From Pomphorhynchus laevis (lineage: Eukaryota > Acanthocephala > Palaeacanthocephala > Echinorhynchida > Pomphorhynchidae), in the NCBI GenBank assembly GCA_012934845.2, contig WNNJ02003657.1:93902-157901 (forward strand): a stretch of DNA of 64,000 nt, given 5' to 3'. Made by a program: the position numbers and the translations under genes. Shown here piece by piece: positions 9,618-21,600 of this stretch. Position 1 is the stretch's first letter; each line of letters opens with the position of its first letter. A model generated the notes under the pieces. It was given only the letters and a program-made list of their open reading frames with translations. It did no database searches and was not told where the DNA came from.

Positions 9618-12600
9618 GTGTGCATAACGTCTATCTTTTCGCTCTTTATCTCTTTGCGATTTAGAAGTCGAGGTGAACTAATGACCCAACTTCAGTCAGA
9701 CCTTGCTCTTTATTACGCATACAATGAATTCTTGATGGAAAGAATTTTACAATTATTTCCTGTAAAAGAGGTCTAACGTTTAAAAATTTTTAAATTTTAA
9801 ATTATGATTTTTGCTATAAAATTTGTACCAAAAAGCACATTTAATTTTTAACTGCAACATTATCCAGATTACCACTTGCACCATTTTCGAGCCTTCTATT
9901 TGGAAATTCAAATTTTACTGAAATACAACAAAATATTTTTGGCACTATTCAGACTAATCCACATGCAATTCAAAATCTTCTAAGTAATAATTTGACTCAA
10001 GGACTTATGAGTAATCCTGCATTGCTTAGTTCAATTAAGCTTAACAATCCATAAATGCAAAGAGTGAGGGAGCAGAACCACGAGGTTTCACAATTCGTTA
10101 ACAATCCGGATTTAATGCGTCAAACAATGGAAATGATTCGTAATCCTTCAGCTATACAGGAAATTACGAGAAACCATGATAGAGCCCTGATTAACCTTGA
10201 GAGTTTACCGAGCGGATATAATGTTCGACAGAGAATTTATCGCGATTTTCAAGAACCAATGCTTAATGTGGCACATGAGCAGTTTGGCGATAACCCTCTG
10301 AATACTAATTCTAGCTCATATAGTACAGCTAACACTAGTCAAGTAGGAACTAACAATACAAACCTTCTGCCTAACCCGGGGGCATCTCAGAATACTACAT
10401 TTCAAATCGATTCGTCTAGATCATATGTATCTAATTCAAACCGTTTAGAGTCACCTTTGCAATCTACATCAAGCGAAAACACTAATCGGTATTCTACGAT
10501 GAACCCTCAACAATTATTAGTAGACGCTGCTGAAAATCCTGGCATGTTAATCGACATGTTGCGGGCATCCAGTTTTAACCCAAATATGGATAATTCTATC
10601 CGCGATCCTGGTATTCTACTTAATCTGCTGCGTACATATGAATTTATACAGGACGAAAGACAAAGAGAACAAGTACATCGTGTAATTCATGAGTTTATAA
10701 GTCAGTGGCCAATACCTGAAATTCGTGCTCTATGCACAAATACTCGAGCATTGAGGACGATTGTACATATTCTACAGAACCAAATTCGTCTTAGGGACAC
10801 ATCCCCGAAAGTATATTCACAGTTGATATCTTCAAATATTAGCGGTCTAGTCGATAATCAAATGAACAGTCAACCTACTTCATCTGATGTGGATTCAATT
10901 CGATCGCCAAGCAATAGACAAACAGCTTACGCAACAACAGTATTTCAAAATTTACAAAATTCAAATCGAGATTATACTGCTTCGTTGTTTCAACCATTAG
11001 ATCGTCTTCATCCCCAGCAACATCAGCCGACAAATCAACAACCAAACCAAACTCAAGAAAAACTTTTTGCATCCGAACTTGTACAAATGCAGACAGTGAG
11101 ATTCCATAGCCGTGATACTAATCTTGAAGCGCTTGCTGCATCTATGGGGGACGCAAAAATGGCTGTAAAACGTATTGAAGACACTTGACTTTTTTTGACT
11201 ACATTTATTTATCTTAATATTATAAATTATAATTATAAATTAAATATTTATCTTAATATTATATTAATAACATAACACGTTATTATATTGTGTTATCGAT
11301 TTTAGCTAAAAAACCAAAATTTTAATCTGAAATATAAACGTAAATTTATTAAATTCATAGAATAAAAACGTAAATTCATAGAATCACTTAATTATAATTA
11401 CTTATAACGTAAATTCATACAAATAAATTCATAAAATAGTATTTTAAATATTTTTCGTTGCTTATAGCGTGTAATAATAAATTTGTTTTTCATTTATTAG
11501 ATCAGTTAATTGAATCTTAATAGCATATATAAATTTATAAAATGGAATATTATAATCTTAAAAAAAATATTTGCTGTCTTTCTGCTTCCGACAATGCTTG
11601 CACAAGTTTGAAAGGAGGATTTTCCCGGGTATTTGAAAATAACCCGGAAAATTTTGCACGTGACTACGTGTGGGAAAGTAGCAAGTTTTTTTACCTGTGC
11701 AAGTTTTTGAGTGGAGGACAGTTGATAATGAAAATGTTGTATAATCGGTTATCAAACGTGAATACTTCAGTTGATGTCTGAAAACATTCAATCAAAGTGA
11801 CGAGATTTCTGAAAAGAAATGCAAGTGTAATATACTTATAGGCTATGTTAGCTATAAAGTTTTCTATAGCAAGATTTAAGCTAGGCGATCTTAAGATATT
11901 TTATTATTTAGAAAAATATATTTTGTACTTTGTTTTTTCATATTTATTTTTGAATACTTGAATTTGAATTTTAGAGTAATTCACTTTGAATTTTAAAGTA
12001 ATAATTTTATTTTTAACTATAAATTCATAAAATAGTATTTTAAATATTTTTTCTTGCTTATAGCGTGTGTTAATAAATATGTTTTTGAAGTATATTTATT
12101 AGATCAGATTCTAAATATTTTGTAGTATATAACAAATTATAAATAAAATATCTTAATCATACGATCTTCTAAAATATATTAAGTAAACATATTTTATACT
12201 TTATTTTTTCATATATTTAAATATTGAAATGTGAATTTTAAAGTAATTTAATTTGAATTTTAGAGTTATTTACTTTGAATTTTAAAGTAATAATTTTGCG
12301 GTTTAGTAATGATTTGTTAACAACTCTAAATAAATTTCAAGTAATTTGTTTTTTACTCGAAAAACTAATTACTTAATTAATAGAATAAAATTAATTTAAT
12401 AAAACTTTTTACTTGATGAGTTAATTAATGATTTTATTTAGTTAAGATTTTTCAAGTTTTATTAGAATTAAGATTACAGGTTATAAGGAAGAATCGCAAT
12501 GTTACAAGGTTTTGGCCTTGTAAAATTAATAGTTTATTCGACTCAACATAGCAGTGCGCAAATAAATGCTAACACGTATTTCCTCAAATGAAATTTGATT

Positions 12601-15600
12601 GCGCAATGTAAAGTAAATGTTATTTAAAGTCATGAAAAAACAAATTTATAAAAGATATAAATTATATTTTGTTCAATTTTGATAATATTTTAAGTAAAAA
12701 ATTCAATTTAGGCAATTGAATTTTTGGATGCCAGTGAAGCACATCGACCACTAACTATACGATGCAATACTTTGAAAACTCACCGCCGTGATCTTGCACA
12801 GATTTTGATAAACCGAGGAGCTAACGTTGATCCAATTGGAGATTGGTCATCAGTGGGGCTAGTCGTGTACGATTCTCAAGTTCCAATTGGTAACCTAAGC
12901 ATTCGCGTTATTGAGCTTATTGAGCTTAATTTCAGGCGCGACGCCGGAATACATGGCTGGTCATTATATGCTTCAAGGAGCTTCTAGTCTTTTACCGGTA
13001 ATGGCGTTGGATCCTCAAACAAATGAAAAGATTCTGGATTTGTGTTGCGCGCCTGGTGGTAAAACAACACACATTGGTTAGTTATTTTTTTAAAATTACC
13101 GGTAGGCATTTATTATTCTTTTATAAAAATATTGAATATCAATTATGTTTCTAATTTTTGAATATAAATATTTTTGAATATTTTCGTTACCAGTGAAATA
13201 TCAAAATAACTCCTTTGACTTTCAACTATACATGATCGTTCCTGAATATTTAAAATACGGAACCGAATGTTTTCTAAATATGTTTTCTGAAGTGTTTTCA
13301 ATTTCTGAAGATGCTAGTAGACTTGCGAAATATCCATTTTGGTGTCTTTCAATTGTACCTGATAGTTCCTGAATATTTTATATTATAATATATACTCTTA
13401 TCTTTCATGCATATTTCTGATGGAACGAACTACCATCTTATCAAAAAAATCAAGTATGTTTAAATGCAAGATTTAAGAAACGTTTTAAATTAAAAAATTA
13501 AAGATAACTTAAACGGTTGGTAATAAAGTTGACTTAATTTTAAATGAAAGCCTTTGATTATAACACATTGGTAACACATTGCTGATTTGACCTTAAAATT
13601 TATATAAACGAAAGCCTTTGATTATAGCATATATTTTACTTAAAATTTAATAATTTTACGTTTTAATTTTGTTTTGCTCTAAATTTATATATAAATAATA
13701 AAAGGTTTTCAATTTATTGTTTAAAATATATTGGTCTCCCCTTTTATGTTAGTATATCGTTTTAGATTATCTTCTTTTTTAAATATTCCGGAACAATCAG
13801 GTGTAATTGAAACAAAATTATAATATTTAACTATCATCTTCAGAGATTTGAAACAAAAATTGATGACAAAATTAATGACATGACAAGCAGACAAAAAACA
13901 TAATATCATGTGCATAATAGAATCGAGATATTAGAGAATAGATAATGAGAACATATAATATTTATAGCGTTTCGAGATCTTAATTTAAACAATCTCTCTC
14001 GATAATTCTCCGTCAAACAGGTCTGACTATATCAGGTGTTCCAGCGGTTTCTTTTCTATATTTGTCGAGGAGACCTCTCTCTATCTAAAAAGCATAAGAA
14101 ATCGGCAGTATCTACAACTTTAAGTAAGGAATTACTTATAGGAATTACTTTAAAGAATTACTTTATATAAGGAATTAAGCAAATTTATTTTTTCTTGTTT
14201 CTTTTTGGCAATCTCTGAAGATGCTAGTAGTTACTAGCGACATCAAAATAATTGTTGTTGACTTTCAATTATACCCGATCGTTCCTGAATATTTAATATT
14301 TATTATTAGTGGGTAAGTCTGATGCATATCAGGCTAAAATGCTAGCTAAAATATTGCTAGTTCAAATAAACATGTTGTCAACATAATTTGCATTTTAATG
14401 CTCAAATGCAAGATTTAAAATGCAAGACAACCTGTTCAAATGTAAGGCACGTAGTTGTATTTTAATTAGTCACAGTAAGGCTCTGGTTATTTTGTCAACA
14501 TTAATGATGGAAACATATGGTTTCATATTTATGAAACCTTAGCGCAAATTCGCATTTGTTTTAAATAATAAATAACTAAATAATAAATTATTAAATAACG
14601 AATAATTAAATATTAAATAATGTTTAATATTGAATTTGAATATTGAACTTAGCATTCAGTATTTAAATTTAATGATTTAGCAATATTTATTTGTTTTATA
14701 AAACATTTTGTAACCATTTGAAAATAGATTGCTATTCATTAATAAAGATTAATAATTTATAATACGACCGTAACATATGGGATCAAAATGAGTTTGCGTT
14801 TTGATATCTAACGTTTCTATAATAGGATTACAAAATATCACAATTATGATTATTAAAGTAATCAGACATAATATTTTATTTAAATCCACATTCATTTAGT
14901 TTAAATTTTATAGGAGCGCTTATGCGCAACACAGGTATTCTTGTTGCGAATGATTCAAATTTTGAGCGTCTTGCTGCAGTTAGAGCAAATGTGCATCGAA
15001 TGGGTGTACTAAACTGCCTAATCACGAACATCGATGGTCGCATATTCAATAAGGTAAATCCATCGTCAAGTGTTATTTTTGTGTTTACATCTGTATTATT
15101 AAATATCAATATCATCAATGTCTAATTTATCAAATTGCATATTTTGGAAACAGGTATCTCATATCTGTTTCAAATATTAAAATTTCAAATATATTTCAAA
15201 CACAGCTGCAAATATTTGATATAATATAATTTATTATATGTAATATATATTATATTTAATTGTATATAAAAGTACTGATGTACCTTAGGTCATTTTTGAA
15301 ATTAAAATTTAATTTTAATTTCACTAAATTTCATTAAATTTGTTAACTATAATATTATGTTATAACCATGTAAAATAACTACTATCAGAAATACTTAAAC
15401 TATGTATTGTCGATACGACGATCATTTTTATGCTGATTTTCAATCAAAATTACAAAAAAAAATTATGTTAAAAATTGAACTGATAATATAGCTGTTCTTC
15501 CTGATGCCCCCTATTTCATATTCGAATACATATTCGAATGCATGTTTTCGAATATTTCATATTAAAAACATATTCGATATGTATAATTTATATAGTATTG

Positions 15601-18600
15601 AATACAGACACTCAGCTATCTGATCTGATTTCATTGATAATAATACGAATAGCGAATTAACGAGGTCGAGACGGCAATGCTTTTGAAATCATTTTTTAAT
15701 ATAAACCAATATTATCATAATATATTATAATGCTAAAATATAATGTTAATAACAGTTTTTTCGCGTAATTTATCTTATTTTGCAAAATCTCAAAAGAATA
15801 CATATTATGTATCATTCAAAATAGTTCAACAAATATAATTAACAAATAAATCAATATATTAATTAAATTAATTTTACAGTAAAATCTTTTAAGATTTACG
15901 CAATAAATATTAAAATGTTTTAATAAATTTGTAAGAAACAGAAACAAATTATAAAACGATTTAAAAATAATTTAAAACGATTTTCAGATTTATTAACATC
16001 AAAATTTAATTGAGAACTTATATAGTGAGATATATAGTATCATGAATATATGACTTCAATTTCTAAAGTTCTCAATTAGCTTAATTATATATTAATTATA
16101 TATTAAGTTCTCTATATTTGCTTAATTATATCATGCTCTTTCGGTTTACCGTTTTTAGTTTTTGTATTTTATTAAGTAATACCTAATTTTGTTGTCGAAT
16201 GACCAACAAGATTGTCAAATACAGAAAAATAGAAATACAAACAAATATTTTTTAAATAGTTTATAATAATCCATTTTTGATACAGAATTATTGGGGCTGG
16301 ATAAAAGATAAATTTTTTGATATTTCGCAAATTTAATTCAAAAAATTACAATGTTTTTTTTTAATGTATGTGCTTTTATAAAAAGTTCAAAACGATCGGA
16401 GCCTTAATTAATGTATAAAAATAAAATAGATTATTTTATAAAAAAATCGTTTACAACATCTTTACAAAATATTCAACGTTACGTCAGGTTAATTATTTGG
16501 CATAATCAATTATGTCGAATATCAATAAGATATCATTGTCTTTTTTATTTTCATCATTTTGATGAAAATAAAAAAGATGGATAAAAAATCATCCATCTTG
16601 AAATGGATCATATCAACTGTTTAATATCATAAGACAGTGCTATGTAGCAACTGGTCTGCAGCTATCTAGAAGCTTGAAAAAATCGAAATAAAGAAATTAA
16701 CATGTAAAATGGCCATTATATTTTTAAAAGCCTGCAAATAAAATAATTTAATTCCACAATGTGCAAGTTGACGTGCGCCATTGAAAATGTTAACTTTTGA
16801 ATTTTGCTATTAATGTTAAGTTTCTAGTTTCTAATCGTTTTCACTAAATTCATTAAATTTGTTTTAATGATTGTTTAATATTCTTTGTATTAATCATTTA
16901 GTTACTAGGTTCTAACACTTTGAGAAGTGTTATTCACAAAAGAATACATATTGTGTATCATTCAAAATAGTTCAACTGGCTTAACTATCCCATGATATTT
17001 CTGTTTAGCCTTTTTAGTGGTTCAATTTATTAAGTAATACCTAATTTTGTTGTCGAATGACCAACAAGATTGTCAAATACAGAAAAATAAAAATACAAAT
17101 AAATATTTTTTAAATAGTTGATAATAATCCATTTTTGATACAGAATATATAAAACAAGGTGGTAAGGAAGGGGGTTATCGATGAGCATATGGATTTAAGT
17201 ATGGATGTAGGCAGGGGATCGGCAGGTGAAGATTTGTTGAGTTTGGACATGATGGCAGATGAGAGTTCGGCAGATGAGACAGGGAGAAGATGAAAGAGTT
17301 CCGGGAGGATGATGCGAGGCGGGGAAGAGTGGTATGGGATAGATACGTGGTTGTTAGAGAACATCGTGGATAATTTGGTCTGGAGAAATGACTAAATATG
17401 ATTACAAATTAATATGTAATTGATTATTGTATAAATTTTATTATGCAATAATTACAAATTATTTAAATAGTTGATAATGATCCATTATTGATAAATAATT
17501 ATTGGAACTGGATCAAAGAAAAGATGAAATTATGAAAAGATGATTTATGGCTTGATATGAATCGTATAGATTTTGAACAATTGACACCACTTAACTACGC
17601 GAAACTATATGGAGCTATCCAAGTTGAACTATTAAATGAGAAAAGTGCGTCAATGCGGCATGATTTATGGCTTGATCATAATACTTTAATTGTTATTTTA
17701 TTATATCGAGAAATAAAATCTAAATTTACCATCTCTAATTTTAGATCATCGCACTAAAGCAAATAATATTGAAGTAATATTTGTTATAAATTTCCCCCTA
17801 AAATAAAAATAAAAAATATATAAAAAGTGACTTATTTTATATTTCACTTTTAAATTTTAAATATAAATTGTATAACTTTATATAAATAAATGTATAAATG
17901 AATTTAATAAATTTATCTCAATATTGTTAAAATGTTTTATAAAATTAAAATTGTTAATAAATAAAAACAAAGTTAATTTGTGTTAATATTATTTTCTTAT
18001 TTTTAAGATAAATATTATTAAATTTATCTGGATAAATCCAGTAGTTAACAAGATAAATAAAATATATTTATTTCAAGATTTTTTTTAAATAAATTTAGCG
18101 AAAAAATCAAGGTCGTTTTTTTTATTTTTTAAAATAGTTGATAGTGATCAATTATTGATAAAGAATTATTGGAGCTGGATCAAAGCATCTTCAGAAAATA
18201 CATAAGGTAATTTTCATAAGGTAATTTAACATCCCCCTTCTCCGCTTTCCCTTATCCAAATCGTCTCTATCTTCTCCCACAGTAACATCTTCCTCTCCTC
18301 ACGATATTGCATTTCTTATAGAATTTGATGGGAAGCTTTATTTATTATACATTTAGATGACAAACACTTTTGAGTTCCCGACTTGAACAAGGCAATAGAG
18401 CTTCTTATGAAATTTTGGTAGATGCACTCTGTAGGCATGCGGTCGGCGTCGAAGCACGCTGGGAAGCAATATCTGCTGTATTCAATAGGCCTTGCCAACG
18501 AATGTGGAGGCGCCCCCGTACTACCTGAAAATTCTGAATTGTTAAGTTGTTTTCACCATGTGCCAGTCTTTGAGCTAGTTTCGATTTTTCCATTGATAAA

Positions 18601-21600
18601 CGTGTACGTCAGCGGGGTCCAGGTCTCTAAGAATACGGATGCCGGAACCTTTCAGGTGAAATGATTTACGACGTATAAGCTGCACAATTTCACATGAAGT
18701 AAACACCATTTTGAGAAGGCGTGGACGATCGTTGGCGGATGAAGGGGCACGACCTAGCCGGAAGACAGCTCTGTAACGCATATCTCTCACAGTTTCACCA
18801 GATGATGATCAATTTAAGACATTCGTTAGAATATATCAAACATTTAAGTCATTATCAAGTCTGACCTGATTATTTAGGGCATCTGACTCCTTAATGTTAG
18901 CAATTAAAATGCATTTTTTATAACAAGCAACATTTAAACGGGATCTGTTTGAACGACCAGTACTATATACAAGGGCACGATTGTGCTTTTCGTGAGAAGC
19001 ACTAATTCAATCTACCTTAACTGGTTGCGTGTTATGAGATAGTTGGTTTATACGAATTGCGGGAGTTTGCGATCTATCAGATGACCAAGTAGACATATTG
19101 TTGTGGTTGTTTATAGCCGTTTCCGTCATATAACTGGTCGGTCTTACTACAAGAGATCCACCATTGTTAACCAAGACCGTCTGTTTGCCCATATTCATCG
19201 GCATATTTTGATCTCTTCCGGGAATGCATCACAAAAAATCGATTGGTTGCAAACAGTATATCGAACAGTATCATTTGTTTGGCTTGTTAAGCGATTTGGA
19301 CCTTGACGTGACACTGAATCTAGCTGGGCATAGTAACTATTTGGTGATGGTAGCCTGTTACCCGATAGCAACGAACATACTTGTCTCTGAAGTTCAAGAA
19401 CGTTTGTCTGTAAAGTAGCTACGCAAAATCCACAAATAAAATCTATATAAAGGAAATTGACAGGTAGTTGACGCGGTATCCACACAGTGGTCCAAACAAA
19501 ACATTGTGAATTAGAACATTTAATGTTACGGTTATTACTTTCGTCTGTATATGATATATCGTGGGACATAGCAACCGAATTAGCCTTCAAGGCTTGCTTG
19601 ACTTTGGACCGACTTTCATCATCCTACTGAACGCCCACTGTCATCATATCGCTTAGAAGAAACAACAGCTGTTTTACGTGGCCGACCTCTTGTCATTTGT
19701 AATTTCGTTCCTCGTTTGATATTTTTGTAGTAACTGTAATGTAATTAACTTAATTACTTATGTTGTAAGTATTTAAGAATCAAGACAATTTTTCAAATTA
19801 TTATTTAATTACTTTAATATTATTATATTATTATATTATTTAATTTTATAATATTAATTTCATTTTTAAAATAGTTGATAATTATCCATTATTGATAAAT
19901 AATTATTAAAGCTGGATCAAAGAAAAAAGGAAATTATTTTTGATATTTTATTTGATCCAGCTTCAATAATTATTTATCAATATTGTTAAAATGCTTTATA
20001 AAATTAAAATTGTTAAACAAGTTAAATGGATGAAAAAAATTTCAAATAGTTGATACAGATCAATTATTGATAAATAATTATTGGAGCTGTATCAAAGAAA
20101 AGAGGAAATTATGTTTGATATTTCGCTGACTTCTGTTAGCATCTTAGGTAAATTCTAAAGGTGCTAACAGAAGTTAGCGAAATATCAAAAAAAATCCTAT
20201 TTTATTCGATCCAGCTCCAATAATTCTTATCTCAATATTGTTAAAATGTGTTATAAAATTAAAATTGTTAAAAAATAAAAACAAAGAGTTAATTTGTGTT
20301 AATATTATTTTATTTTTTTAAGATAAATGTTATTATATTTATATAATTTGAGAAGGGAACCTATTGTCAGAGAGGACTGCGTAAAAAATATATAACCAAT
20401 AGTCTCCTAACATGCTAAAATCGATTTAAAATGTTCGTTTGCTAATTCGTCGGATCATACTGCCTTGTGATTTTTAAGCTTACCCAAGACAAAAGGTACT
20501 TTATCCGCGATAATATTAAATCCAGCTTTGATAATTTTTTGTAATATATTATTTTGATAAAATATTATGTTCATACCAATTTTAATAAAAGATATGAATA
20601 ATATATTTGTATTTAATATATTTGTATTCGTATTATTCATATTTACATTTTTGAATAATTCTAACAGTTCTAGCAGTTATTGAACTGCTAGAATTCTAGT
20701 GGTTTTTCATGATGAGGCCTTTTTCCTTATTCGAATACATCGTATATTATATATTTGTAAATATTAATATATTATCATTTTGCCAATATATTTGTCAATA
20801 TCATAATAAAATATTATGTTTATTCAAATTCTAAGATATTTACATTTTTAAACCAGTTCCTCCTGATGACCTTTATTCCCTTTTTTATGAACATATTCCT
20901 ATGAATATGTTCATAAAAAATTGATTTTAATTATTATAAAATTATTTATATTAAAAATGTGATTAATTAAATAATTAATTATTAATTAATGATTAATTAA
21001 TTATTAATTAAAATGTGATTTTTTGTATTTTATTGTTATTTCAATAACGTAATATTAACTTTAATTTATTCAATTTATTTTATATATTTCACAAAACATT
21101 TAGTATATGCATGATTTCGATCGAGTACTTGTTGATGCTCCTTGTACTGGTACTGGAGTTATATCAAAGGATCCTGAAGCTAAATGCTCAAAGGTATACT
21201 AGCGTCTAGTGCATTATGCACGATTATAACATTTAGGCAAACAAAATTATGATTTTCAATTTTATAATTAAATTAAAATTCTTTGCTGATGCTTACTGCA
21301 TCAGCATACTTTCAATAAGTCTCCTAAAATATATTAAAAATATATTTTATATTGAAAATATAAACTTTTATATTGAAAATATAAACTCAGCAAATTAAAA
21401 TTGATGATTAAAATTCGACTGAACAAATGTATCGATAAACAGAGCAAATCCTTCATCATCAGTGATAAGAGGAATCCTTCATCAAATACAAGAGGAATTA
21501 AAATTTCAAAGTATAAAGTTTAAATTCATTCAAAATGTTTAATGGCGGCTAAAACAATTTGATAGTTTGATGACTTCTTTAATTAAGCGTTTTCTATAGC

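Noticed and set aside
10052-10054. TAA at a conserved Gln position as a sign of a changed genetic code (UAA = Gln)
   Set aside because: NOP2 and WDR33 exons and the 994- and 405-codon LINE ORFs contain no in-frame TAA or TAG, and NOP2 ends normally at TAG. A single nonsense change in a retrocopy is simpler.
11542-11781. 79-codon frame as a gene between ubiquilin and NOP2 exon c
   Set aside because: It overlaps an inverted-repeat pair inside flanking direct repeats and has no recognisable domain; more likely part of a non-autonomous element.
20850-20905. Hammerhead ribozyme in the dispersed repeat (minus of the core has CTGATGA)
   Set aside because: No GAAA box follows at the spacing needed for stem II, and flanks do not form stem I or III in the several copies inspected.
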